Positions 6,165-12,504 of a DNA stretch of 37,686 nt are shown in pieces. Numbering within the stretch: the first letter of the stretch is position 1; every line of letters begins with the position of its first letter. The stretch covers positions 1 to 37,686 of IMG/VR virus record IMGVR_UViG_3300009537_000069; one strand, given 5' to 3'. The DNA is from a virus. Both the position numbers and the translations under genes were made by a program. The notes below the pieces were generated by a model that did no database searches, had not been told where the DNA came from, and was given only the letters and a program-made list of their open reading frames with translations.

Positions 6165-6473
6165 ATGCAATCAATCTCACATACATTAAATAAAAAACAA
6201 TTGATACCAACTGGTATAAATATAAATTCTAAACCAATTGGTACAACTGATAGTCCTAAGAAGACTGAAAAGCTATACGACAACGACCATCTTTACGAGC
6301 AACTAGGTGATTTGGTCAACGCAAAGTTCCGTAGCTGGTACATGAAAATGTTTTACGCCCTGGGCAAACAACACGTCCTGCAACTAGCCTCGGCTGCCAG
6401 AGCCGACGGTGCTGACCCAAGACGACTATTCAGTGCCATGCTTAACAAGGCATATCTTGCAAAAGTATCATAG
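6165..6473 (+). CDS. Hypothetical protein, 102 aa, first gene of the chaperone operon
   Basis: ATG 6165. The N-terminal 35 residues are polar and low in structure (SHTLNKKQLIPTGININSKP); the rest looks alpha-helical (YEQLGDLVNAKFRSWYMKMF, then ALGKQHVLQLASAARADG). No domain recognised. Its translation depends on a ribosome site inside a terminator hairpin. It precedes groES by about 40 nt and may be co-expressed with the chaperonins. Confidence 0.7.
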   Translation: MQSISHTLNKKQLIPTGININSKPIGTTDSPKKTEKLYDNDHLYEQLGDLVNAKFRSWYMKMFYALGKQHVLQLASAARADGADPRRLFSAMLNKAYLAKVS

Positions 6474-6485
6474 TGACGCTACAAT
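6457..6485 (+). promoter_or_regulatory. Possible second promoter ahead of groES
   Basis: TTGCAA (6457-6462), 17 bp, TACAAT (6480-6485), overlapping the end of the preceding gene. Weaker than 6077-6104. It would give chaperonins independently of the attenuated leader. Confidence 0.45.
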
Positions 6486-6515
6486 GATGACATTAACTAA
6501 GCGAGGGGTAAACGC

Positions 6516-6767
6516 ATGATTCAACCCATAAAAGAGCACGTCCTGGTGGCAATAAAACAAACCACACTGATTCAAGAAGAAGCTGGCGTTGGCACACACC
6601 AAGAGGGCGAAGTTGTTGCTGTCGGCGACGAGGTGACCTACGTTTCTGTAGGTGACAAAGTTATCTGGCAACAGTATTCAGAATCGAACATATTTGAGCG
6701 TGACAGCAAGAAGCTCACACTCATAGCTGAAGAAAACATAATGGCGAAAGAGGTGGACAATGGGTAA
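6516..6767 (+). CDS. groES: Minimal GroES-like co-chaperonin, 83 aa
   Basis: ATG 6516 after GAGGGG. Family signatures: MIQPIKEHVLVAIKQ for the first strand, HQEGEVVAVGDEVTYVSVGDKVIW for the G-E-V-x-A-V-G and V-G-D-x-V core, and KLTLIAEENIMAKE for the final strand. At 83 aa it is shorter than the usual 95-100. The mobile loop that normally carries the hydrophobic I-V-L contact is shortened (about AGVGTHQ), and the roof loop between AVG and VGD is nearly absent. This would fit a cognate interface with the divergent phage GroEL next door. The fold call is good; activity is inferred. Confidence 0.82.
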   Translation: MIQPIKEHVLVAIKQTTLIQEEAGVGTHQEGEVVAVGDEVTYVSVGDKVIWQQYSESNIFERDSKKLTLIAEENIMAKEVDNG

Positions 6768-6951
6768 GACGATTGATGATGAAATTCGGGAAATCAAAGA
6801 GAGCATAGACCAGAGTGCCACCGCAGCTGCTATAGGTCTGGGTAGTAGTATCAACTCTGACCAGATTGAGACACTAATAGAACTTAAAATACAGGAAGCT
6901 GCACAAGCAGAGGAAGTCGAGGTAACAGATGCCACCCAAAACCCCAACTAG
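6760..6951 (+). CDS. Small acidic protein between groES and groEL, 63 aa
   Basis: ATG 6760 overlaps the end of groES; its own end overlaps the groEL start by 23 nt. Acidic, helical sequence (DDEIREIKESIDQSA, then LIELKIQEAAQAEEVEV). The tight packing inside the chaperonin pair suggests a partner or substrate adaptor, but no family is recognised. Confidence 0.7.
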   Translation: MGKTIDDEIREIKESIDQSATAAAIGLGSSINSDQIETLIELKIQEAAQAEEVEVTDATQNPN

Positions 6952-8539
6952 AACAGTAACATTTGGCGATGAAGCCAGAGAGAAAATACTAAAGGGTGCT
7001 GAGACTGTATATCAAGCAACCAAATCAACATACAGCCCACTTTCAGGTAATGTAGCAATCGAGAATCAATTTAACCAACGAACAACTGTGTCCCACGACG
7101 GCGTGACTGTCGCTCGTTCGATAACACTTGAAGACCCTATCGAAAACATAGGTGCTCGAATGTTGGTTGACGCAAGCATGAAAACTAACGACATGGCTGG
7201 TGACGGCACAACCGCCACTGTTATATTGGCTTATCACATTTTAGAATTAGCCAAGAAGCGTATAGCTGCTGGTTACAACCCTATGCTCATGCGAAAGGGT
7301 ATTGAAAAAGCAGCACTGGCAGCCAAAGAGCACATAGACAAAGTATCTCTCAAAGTAAATGAGAGTCAGCTTGAAGATGTAGCCACCGTTTCATCTGGCG
7401 ACTCAGAACTAGGCAAACTAATTGCCAGCACTATCGTTGACGTAGGTGTTAATGGTGGTGTGACCGTTGAGGACTATCAAGGTATTGGTATCGAATCTGA
7501 AATTGTTGAGGGTTTCTACTTCAGCAAGGGATATGCTTCACCATACTTTATGACTGACCCAGACGAAACAGCCAACCTTGAGAACTGCCAGGTCTTAATA
7601 GTAGAAGACAAAATCACAGCTATGGCTCAGATTGGTGAGCTGTTAGAGACAGTAGCAAACTCTGACAACCGCAAGCTGCTGATTATCGGCAATGTGTCTG
7701 GTCAAGCACTAGGACAACTGGTTATGAACAAGATGAAAGGTCTGATAGAAGTAGTTACTGTACCGCCTGCCACATTTGGTAGCCAAACACAAAACCACCT
7801 AGAAGACCTGGCTATTTTGACGGACGCTGAAGTTGTCTTAGCTGGCACACCAGCAAGCGAGATAAATACAGAGTTTCTGGGCATCGCAAATAATGTGGTT
7901 GTCACCAGGAATAGCACTACAATACTGGTAGACAAACAGCCAGAAGTACAAGAACGAATCAAAAAACTAAAGACTGGCATCAAAAAAGAGTCAGACCAAT
8001 TCAATAAAGACCACCTGAAAAATCGTCTGGCTATGCTAGAGGGTAAGATTGGTATTATCCGAGTCGGTGGTGAAAACGAAACCATAGCTCGTGAGAAAAA
8101 GATGCGAGTTGACGATGCTGTACATGCCACCCAAGCTGCTAGAGATTCTGGCATTGTACCTGGCGGTGCAACTGCCTTTGTCCATACAGCACAAGAGTTG
8201 ACTAAATCTACCCCTGTTGGCGACAGGGACTTCCAAGAGGGCTACAACATTGTCCTTGAATCGCTTAACGAACCATTCCTACAACTGATGGCTAACGCTG
8301 GTATGAAAGGTGAGTTTAACCTTGCAGCAGTCCAAGCAGCTGAGCCTGGCTATGGCTTCAACGTCCTAGCTAAGTCTGCCGAGGTAGTCAACCTGATGTC
8401 AGAGGGTGTAGTTGACCCAACGCTAGTAGTAAAACAAGTAATCGAGAATGGCTGTGCAGCAGCTGGTCTAGCTTTGACCAACAATGCCACCATTACATTC
8501 AACGATGACGGCGATACTGGTAGTCTTACTAACGCTTAA
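6929..8539 (+). CDS. groEL: Divergent GroEL-like chaperonin, 536 aa
   Basis: ATG 6929 after GAGG. Full-length group I chaperonin. The equatorial domain keeps HDGVTVAR (Asp52 equivalent), MAGDGTTAT (Asp87), MRVDDAVHATQAA (Asp398) and VVDPTLV (Asp495), plus GIVPGGAT. The apical domain keeps VEGFYFSKGYASPYF. The usual nucleotide loop T-L-G-P-K-G-R is replaced by TYSPLSGN, and Lys51 is His. The Gly-Gly-Met tail is missing. The protein probably folds phage structural proteins together with the neighbouring mini GroES. ATP chemistry may be altered but the catalytic aspartates are present. Confidence 0.95.
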   Translation: MPPKTPTRTVTFGDEAREKILKGAETVYQATKSTYSPLSGNVAIENQFNQRTTVSHDGVTVARSITLEDPIENIGARMLVDASMKTNDMAGDGTTATVILAYHILELAKKRIAAGYNPMLMRKGIEKAALAAKEHIDKVSLKVNESQLEDVATVSSGDSELGKLIASTIVDVGVNGGVTVEDYQGIGIESEIVEGFYFSKGYASPYFMTDPDETANLENCQVLIVEDKITAMAQIGELLETVANSDNRKLLIIGNVSGQALGQLVMNKMKGLIEVVTVPPATFGSQTQNHLEDLAILTDAEVVLAGTPASEINTEFLGIANNVVVTRNSTTILVDKQPEVQERIKKLKTGIKKESDQFNKDHLKNRLAMLEGKIGIIRVGGENETIAREKKMRVDDAVHATQAARDSGIVPGGATAFVHTAQELTKSTPVGDRDFQEGYNIVLESLNEPFLQLMANAGMKGEFNLAAVQAAEPGYGFNVLAKSAEVVNLMSEGVVDPTLVVKQVIENGCAAAGLALTNNATITFNDDGDTGSLTNA

Positions 8540-8756
8540 CCTCGGCATTGCTCTAGGCTGGTATGGCAAAGAGCTACTTAAGGCTGTGCAAGAATCAAGA
8601 CGCAAACCTGTGGTGACTGGCGTGGTCACACCCAATTCACCGCCAACAACTGAACCGAAGCCTAGAAATGTACAGCCAGGAATAATCAAACCTCGTAGTC
8701 CGAAACAAGTGGCAGCTGAAAATGCCATAGCGTTTAACGACGAACACCAGGTATGA
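8505..8756 (+). CDS. Single-pass membrane protein, 83 aa
   Basis: Start chosen at ATG 8505 (MTAILVVLLTLNLGIALGW), which begins directly with a hydrophobic segment; the frame could also start at ATG 8484. Neither has a clear Shine-Dalgarno, so translation may be coupled to groEL, whose last codons it overlaps. After the membrane segment comes a Pro-, Lys- and Arg-rich stretch (SPPTTEPKPRNVQPGIIKP). Its stop overlaps the next ATG. Function unknown. Confidence 0.65.
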   Translation: MTAILVVLLTLNLGIALGWYGKELLKAVQESRRKPVVTGVVTPNSPPTTEPKPRNVQPGIIKPRSPKQVAAENAIAFNDEHQV

Positions 8757-8836
8757 AATTCGTAGAGCTGTGGTTCATTATGAACATAGGTCTGTTTATC
8801 TATATGTTCTGGGTAGGTGGAAATAGAAGAAGATGA
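8753..8836 (+). CDS. 27-aa membrane micropeptide
   Basis: ATG AAA TTC ... TGA, joined to both neighbours by ATGA overlaps (8753-8756 and 8833-8836). Reads MKFVELWFIMNIGLFIYMFW followed by VGGNRRR: one membrane helix and an Arg-rich cytoplasmic end. The double overlap with its neighbours argues that it is really translated. Function unknown. Confidence 0.6.
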   Translation: MKFVELWFIMNIGLFIYMFWVGGNRRR

Positions 8837-9072
8837 GTAAAAGATACGCCATCATCGACGGCAAATTTGTAGAGAATCCGACTGAAGAACAGCTGTCTGA
8901 TAACACCAGACACCCTGATAATGCCAACTTCCATCGTGAAGCTGACAGAGATGACGGCTACAAAGATATGATTCAGCCCTGGATAGGCAACAAGCCCAAC
9001 CCTGAGTTTATTGAGGCTTACCCAGATAGAGCCAAAGAGATATTTAGCGAAGATGAACTAAAAGGATTTTAA
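8833..9072 (+). CDS. Hypothetical protein, 79 aa
   Basis: ATG 8833 within the ATGA overlap. Acidic, soluble (YAIIDGKFVENPTEEQLSD, later NKPNPEFIEAYPDRAKEIF). I recall no family. Co-transcribed with the chaperonins; its stop abuts an operator-like site. Confidence 0.65.
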   Translation: MSKRYAIIDGKFVENPTEEQLSDNTRHPDNANFHREADRDDGYKDMIQPWIGNKPNPEFIEAYPDRAKEIFSEDELKGF

Positions 9073-9090
9073 TGTTATCATTATGATATT
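9072..9090 (+). promoter_or_regulatory. Operator-like site before the 9106 gene
   Basis: ATGTTATCA-TTA-TGATATT, a near copy of the dyad at 3562. A -10-like TATGAT is included (9082-9087), but no good -35 is visible. It could repress a weak internal promoter. Confidence 0.5.
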
Positions 9091-9105
9091 AAAGAAAGGG
9101 TAAAC

Positions 9106-9450
9106 ATGAGTAAGCGAACAGAATCTAAGCGTAGAGCAGCACGAAAACGACCAAGTTTCGGTAAGAAGAAAGCCGAGCCGACAGAGATGAAGCTAGAGCC
9201 AGGTGACTTGGCTGTACTGAGAGATTTTCAACTCAGCATACAACATCTGAACGAGTCGATGGGTCGTTATCTAGGCTACATTGGCGTAGCAAAGCATGGA
9301 CTAACCGAGGGCAATGCCTATCAGTTTAACCCCAATTGGGAAGCTGGTGTTGTCGCAATCAAAGCGTTGCCTAAACCACCAGCAGGTCAACCACCTGTAC
9401 CAGAAGCCCAGCCAGCACCAGTACCAGCCGAACCCACGCTAGAGAAGTAA
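9106..9450 (+). CDS. Hypothetical protein with Pro-rich tail, 114 aa
   Basis: ATG 9106 after AAAGGG. Three parts: a very basic N-terminus (KRTESKRRAARKRPSFGKKK), a central helical region (about residues 28-85, LRDFQLSIQHLNESMGRYLGY), and a Pro/Ala-rich tail (PPVPEAQPAPVPAEP). Last gene of the plus-strand block; it converges with the 9453-9953 gene, with two bases between the stops and no terminator hairpin. Function unknown. Confidence 0.65.
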   Translation: MSKRTESKRRAARKRPSFGKKKAEPTEMKLEPGDLAVLRDFQLSIQHLNESMGRYLGYIGVAKHGLTEGNAYQFNPNWEAGVVAIKALPKPPAGQPPVPEAQPAPVPAEPTLEK

Positions 9451-9452
9451 GT

Positions 9453-9953
9453 TTATTTACAAGCCCACTCACCTGCGTAGCCATTAGCAAATGCCCATGC
9501 TGTTACTCGTGATTGATGTTCGTAGTTCCAAATGTCGCCGACACCATAGGGTGAGCGACTGCCAATTCTATTCCATGTTTCAGGTAAATACTGAAAAAGC
9601 CCTGTAGGGTGTCCACCGCCTGCATAATAGTTGTAGTTCACAGCAGATGGTCTGAACGTGCTCTCACAGTTAGCAATCCTCAACATTCTGGTAGAACTAA
9701 GACCGTAATGGTCAGCCCACTTGATAATTGAAGCCTTAATTTGTTGAGTAGAGCCTGTCTGTACGACTGGCTCAGGCTTTGGGGCTGGTTCTGGCTTGCT
9801 CTCGGCTGGTTTTAGAGGTTTTTCTTCATCTTTAGTAGTTATAGTAGTTTCACTCGGCATCGGCTCTGTCTGAGGCTCTATCTGCACAGCTGTCACTGCG
9901 ACAGTAAAAGCAATCGTCAGAGATATTGCCAAAGTGAGTAAAAATCTAGTCAT
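9453..9953 (-). CDS. Secreted transglycosylase-like (SLT/lysozyme-fold) protein, 166 aa
   Basis: N-terminal signal/anchor (about residues 4-22), a Pro/Glu/Lys-rich linker (25-65), then a lysozyme-like domain: KWADHYGLSSTRMLRIANCESTF with the likely catalytic Glu97 in CES, HPTGLFQYLPETW, and AWAFANGYAGEWACK. The two Cys residues (96 and 165) could form a disulphide outside the cell. It would cut glycan strands of peptidoglycan. It has its own promoter, apart from the CHAP/holin group, so it may act in a different stage (cell-wall remodelling or a second lysin). Domain call is strong; timing is inference. Confidence 0.8.
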   Translation of the reverse strand: MTRFLLTLAISLTIAFTVAVTAVQIEPQTEPMPSETTITTKDEEKPLKPAESKPEPAPKPEPVVQTGSTQQIKASIIKWADHYGLSSTRMLRIANCESTFRPSAVNYNYYAGGGHPTGLFQYLPETWNRIGSRSPYGVGDIWNYEHQSRVTAWAFANGYAGEWACK

Positions 9954-9978
9954 ATTTGCCCATACAAGTTTCTGTGAA

Positions 9979-10016
9979 GTGGGCTAGTACCTTATGTTAA
10001 GTACCCACCCATTATA
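9979..10016 (-). promoter_or_regulatory. Extended -10 promoter with 5' hairpin for the transglycosylase gene
   Basis: On the minus strand TGG-TATAAT (10011-10016 is the -10), then almost at once a hairpin: GTGGG (minus strand of 10004-10008) with CCCAC (9979-9983) and inner TAC/GTA pairs. No T-run follows, so this is a structured 5' end rather than a terminator. Confidence 0.6.
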
Positions 10017-10021
10017 CCACG

Positions 10022-10240
10022 TTATTTTGTAGATTCGTAAATCGCTAGTGCTGATGGTTTGACAATAAAGTTGTAGAACCAAAGTGCTACTTCTGTGCCA
10101 AGCCAAATGAAACCGAAACTGAGCACGAATATCTCTACAGTGCTTGCAGTGTCTGTGATGGCTAGTGCCATGTAGTAGGCTGCGATACCTTGAGCAACCT
10201 TTGTAGTTGCCTGGTGTACAGCGTTTTTATATTTGTCCAT
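10022..10240 (-). CDS. Two-TM membrane protein, 72 aa
   Basis: Start chosen at ATG 10238-10240 (MDKYKNAVHQATTKV) because the leader AAAGGCAGACGCAAA matches the leaders at 3531 and 5834. Two hydrophobic stretches (about residues 18-32 and 38-62, EIFVLSFGFIWLGTEVALWF). It could be holin-like, but its promoter is of the repressed early type, unlike the lysis genes, so an early membrane role such as exclusion is equally likely. Confidence 0.65.
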   Translation of the reverse strand: MDKYKNAVHQATTKVAQGIAAYYMALAITDTASTVEIFVLSFGFIWLGTEVALWFYNFIVKPSALAIYESTK

Positions 10241-10276
10241 TTTGCGTCTGCCTTTCATCGTTATTGATGTGACTCT

Positions 10277-10305
10277 ATGTTATCATTATGCTAACGCTTT
10301 GTCAA
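10277..10305 (-). promoter_or_regulatory. Repressed early-type promoter with operator
   Basis: TTGACA (10300-10305), 17 bp, TAACAT (10277-10282) on the minus strand. ATGTTATCA-TTA-TGCTAACGC (10277-10297) is an imperfect copy of the 3562 dyad at the same position relative to -35 and -10. Confidence 0.75.
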
Positions 10306-10329
10306 CACATTTTATACCCTGGCAAGACA

Positions 10330-10378
10330 TGCTATAATTAGATTGTTAGGAAGTCACCGTTTAGGCGGTGGCTTTTTT
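10330..10378 (+). ncRNA. Candidate ~40-nt small RNA: extended -10 promoter and terminator
   Basis: TGC-TATAAT (10330-10338) is followed after 12 bases by a hairpin: AAGTCACCG (10351-10359) with CGGTGGCTT (10366-10374), then TTTTTT (10373-10378). No gene lies downstream on the plus strand; the terminator abuts the stop of the opposing 54-aa gene. A transcript from about 10345 to 10378 would be almost all hairpin. Confidence 0.5.
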
Positions 10379-10541
10379 ATTGGCAGACTATTGTTATCTT
10401 CAGGACTTTGGCTCGGCTGCCCTTAAACCTTTTCTGCCATTGCTTAACGGCTCTGCTTACGCCGACTGACCAAGTGCTGCCCTCGGATTTGAATGTCAGC
10501 GGATATTTGTCACCAATAATGGTGGCTTGATATTGTTTCAT
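10377..10541 (-). CDS. Small hypothetical protein, 54 aa
   Basis: ATG 10539-10541 with GTGAGAG upstream; reads MKQYQATIIGDKYPLTFKSE, then GSTWSVGVSRAVKQWQKRFKG and a beta-like end (KVLKITIVC). Basic with regular beta/alpha pattern, likely real. It has its own extended -10 promoter at 10599. No family recognised. Confidence 0.55.
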   Translation of the reverse strand: MKQYQATIIGDKYPLTFKSEGSTWSVGVSRAVKQWQKRFKGSRAKVLKITIVCQ

Positions 10542-10722
10542 AAGCTCTCACTTTCCATAGCATGTCTTGTCAAAGTACAGTGGTTTCCCACTACCTATAT
10601 TATACCACGACACCTTTTTAGCTATTTCGTCAAGGGGTGAAAATGATTTGGTCTAAGGGGTTAAACACCTGTGGACAAGCTGTCAAGTCGAGCCAACAGG
10701 GGTCAGAAAAGATTTTTAACTT
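10542..10722. other. Gene-free leader of the 54-aa gene
   Basis: This is most of a 259-bp gap (10542-10800). It holds the promoter/hairpin 10579-10604 and an upstream stretch with no gene on either strand that I would trust. TTGACA-like and TTGACG-like hexamers occur on the minus strand near 10680 and 10640 but are not correctly spaced to the -10. Confidence 0.4.
10579..10604 (-). promoter_or_regulatory. Extended -10 promoter with GAAA-loop 5' hairpin
   Basis: TGG-TATAAT on the minus strand (-10 at 10599-10604). The RNA would begin with AGTGG-GAAA-CCACT (10579-10592), a five-pair stem closed by a GNRA tetraloop, a common stable 5' cap-like hairpin. Confidence 0.6.
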
Positions 10723-10749
10723 AAAAAAGCCCCAGAATTGAGGCTTTTT
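10723..10749 (-). terminator. Bidirectional intrinsic terminator after the lysis genes
   Basis: AAAAAGCCTC and GGGGCTTTTT pair on the minus strand with a six-base loop and a T-run after it; the plus strand also ends in TTTTT. It closes the late transcript that ends with 10801-10989. Confidence 0.85.
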
Positions 10750-10800
10750 GGATTGGTTAGACAGTAACCTGCCTGAACTCAATCTCACGTTTATATTTTA

Positions 10801-10989
10801 TCACGCTGCTGGCGGTATGTCATCTTCAATTACTTCGACTTTTCCCCACTCTGTGTAGTAAATCACCAGACAGCCTATGTCTCGCTTGGTAAATGGTGGC
10901 TGTTCGCCCATATCTAAGTAAGACTCATAGCCCTCATCTTCTGTGGGCGGTGAGACAGTATCTGGGTGAGGACAACCGCCACGCTCCAT
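10801..10989 (-). CDS. Hypothetical protein, 62 aa, last late gene
   Basis: Start chosen at ATG 10987-10989, one base after the holin stop, with AAGAAAG upstream; a longer frame would overlap the holin in another frame. Acidic, Pro-rich, ending EWGKVEVIEDDIPPAA. No family recognised. Last gene before the strong terminator of the lysis block. Confidence 0.6.
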   Translation of the reverse strand: MERGGCPHPDTVSPPTEDEGYESYLDMGEQPPFTKRDIGCLVIYYTEWGKVEVIEDDIPPAA

Positions 10990-10990
10990 G

Positions 10991-11176
10991 CTACTTTCTT
11001 GACTTCCACCAAGTAACGGCAAATGTCTTAAGGGCTGATAGCCCAAAGCCTGCTGCACCAACGATAGCTTCTCTAGTAAATGGTTGGTCTGTGAATAACC
11101 AGACAGAACCAAATGCTTGTGCAAATGTCCAGGCTGCTCGTTCAAACAAATCTTTCCAATTTATCTTGCTAAACAT
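10991..11176 (-). CDS. Holin, r1t-like, 61 aa
   Basis: ATG 11174-11176 after AAAGGAAATAAAG. MFSKINWKDLFERAAWTFAQ matches the start of r1t-type holins (W-x-x-D-L-x-E-R-A-x-x-T-F-x-Q). Hydrophobic stretches AFGSVWLFTD and EAIVGAAGFGLSALKTFAV follow, then a basic end (WWKSRK). It would permeabilise the membrane for the endolysin encoded just upstream, whose stop it overlaps. Family call is based on motif and position. Confidence 0.72.
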   Translation of the reverse strand: MFSKINWKDLFERAAWTFAQAFGSVWLFTDQPFTREAIVGAAGFGLSALKTFAVTWWKSRK

Positions 11177-11834
11177 CTTTATTTCCTTTCCCTGGCTTAA
11201 ACCAGCTTATAAAAGTTCTCAAAAAAGATGGTACGTTTTCTACATACCAGCTCGGTAGTTTTTCAACTGTAACAATCTTTTCTACAATCTTCTCTACTTC
11301 TTTAATCACTTCTACAGGCGGTTTGTTCTTTGCTTTCTTGAGAGCCACCTGAAGCTCGCCTATCTTTTTAAGTCGCCAAGCTGCCTTGTCGTGATGATAT
11401 TTAGCTGTGTGTCCTTTATACACTTCTATCCCCTCTAGGTTAGGTCTTATAAAGCCTAACACATCTTTAGTTTTATGATTGACCCAAGCAGCCTTGCTAC
11501 CTGTTTCTATGTCGAAGTTCACCCAATTTTGGTCGAGAGACAGAAATCCCCCTGGTGTCAGAGATTCTACCACTGAAACGTGTCCGTACCTACCGCCACC
11601 AAAAATAGCTAAATCACCACGTCTGGGTGTCTTGGCTTTGGTAAAGTCTTTTGACCACCTACTAGACCACATCTCTTTAGCACCGCCCACAGGTGGGTGT
11701 TGAGGGTAGCCCAGATAGTTAGTGTAGTGTCTGGCTAGGTCTACACATTGAGCACCGTAATAATTATCCCAATCTAACCACTTACCTTTCTTGGATTTCA
11801 ACCAATCTCGTACTTGTGTCGATGTTCTAGCCAT
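11169..11834 (-). CDS. CHAP-domain endolysin, 221 aa
   Basis: ATG 11832-11834 after GGGGG. CHAP cysteine peptidase/amidase: YYGAQCVDLARHY holds Cys30, RYGHVSVVE holds His85, and LDQNW supplies the third polar residue. The usual GDLAIF segment lies between them. After about residue 135 comes a linker and a Val/Glu/Lys repeat (PPVEVIKEVEKIVEKIV), probably coiled coil, and a basic hydrophobic end that may bind the wall or membrane. It cuts peptidoglycan peptide bonds at lysis. No signal peptide, so it needs the holin. Confidence 0.9.
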   Translation of the reverse strand: MARTSTQVRDWLKSKKGKWLDWDNYYGAQCVDLARHYTNYLGYPQHPPVGGAKEMWSSRWSKDFTKAKTPRRGDLAIFGGGRYGHVSVVESLTPGGFLSLDQNWVNFDIETGSKAAWVNHKTKDVLGFIRPNLEGIEVYKGHTAKYHHDKAAWRLKKIGELQVALKKAKNKPPVEVIKEVEKIVEKIVTVEKLPSWYVENVPSFLRTFISWFKPGKGNKDV

Positions 11835-11842
11835 CTAGCCCC

Positions 11843-12283
11843 CTATTTTATTACTTGAAATGGTTGAGAGTGATACTGAAGATTCATTGTTCGCAAGGGA
11901 TTGACCTTAAACTCAGTATTAACAAATAGGGTGTATTCGCCTGGTGGTAAAGTCTCTGGTATGTGAGTTGCAAGGTTTAGCATATTACACGAGGGTTTTT
12001 CAGATAGTGGCTTGCCTGGCACTTCAGCTACAGGTAGTGTCCATACTATACCGTCACGAAGTTGGGCAGTAACAGTTCTCGGCAGACCAGTCCAACTACA
12101 GAAGTCTGCTGTAGCTATGAAGTTGTCACCAGTTTTAACAGTATTGGTAACATTTGTATAGCTATTCATTTCTACTGTTTTGTAGGGAAATGTCAGCCAG
12201 AAGATTACTAGAGCCATAGAAGCTAGAGCTAGACCTAAAACAACATAGCTTGCCACGTTGAAATATTTTGAGTGTTTACTCAT
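11843..12283 (-). CDS. Membrane-anchored extracytoplasmic protein, 146 aa
   Basis: Start overlaps the preceding TGA (ATGA). One membrane segment at about residues 12-33 (VVLGLALASMALVIFWLTF), followed by a beta-rich ectodomain with two Cys and a PPGEYTLFVNTEF stretch typical of Ig-like or binding domains. It sits within the lysis cluster, so a lysis-regulating or surface-modifying role is possible. Family unknown. Confidence 0.65.
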   Translation of the reverse strand: MSKHSKYFNVASYVVLGLALASMALVIFWLTFPYKTVEMNSYTNVTNTVKTGDNFIATADFCSWTGLPRTVTAQLRDGIVWTLPVAEVPGKPLSEKPSCNMLNLATHIPETLPPGEYTLFVNTEFKVNPLRTMNLQYHSQPFQVIK

Positions 12284-12504
12284 ACTGGCTGCCTCAGCAC
12301 TAGAGATATAACAGCCACAACCACCCCTGAGAGAATAAGCGTGACCATTCCGTACACTAGTTTTTTAATAGGCTCAAACTCTGTTCTTGACACATAATCT
12401 GCCTTAATATCTTTCTCGATTGAATCAACTTTGGCTTTGATGTAGCCAACGTCTTTAGCCATCTCTGCTATCTGAACTGCTTGGGTAGGTTTTCTATTGG
12501 TCAT
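12280..12504 (-). CDS. XhlA-like holin-associated membrane protein, 74 aa
   Basis: Start overlaps the upstream stop (ATGA). Amphipathic helical first half (AEMAKDVGYIKAKVDSIEKD, 'RTEFEPIKKLVYG') and a C-terminal membrane helix (MVTLILSGVVVAVISLVL). This layout is that of haemolysin XhlA proteins, which work with holin and endolysin. Its place at the head of the lysis cluster agrees. Confidence 0.65.
   Translation of the reverse strand: MTNRKPTQAVQIAEMAKDVGYIKAKVDSIEKDIKADYVSRTEFEPIKKLVYGMVTLILSGVVVAVISLVLRQPV

Noticed and set aside
5941-6189. Plus-strand 82-aa frame in the divergent region
   Set aside because: It runs across the promoter, hairpin and terminator of the chaperone operon and has no ribosome site.
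10893-11258. Plus-strand 121-aa frame opposite the holin region
   Set aside because: Antisense to three well-supported lysis genes and without any start signal.
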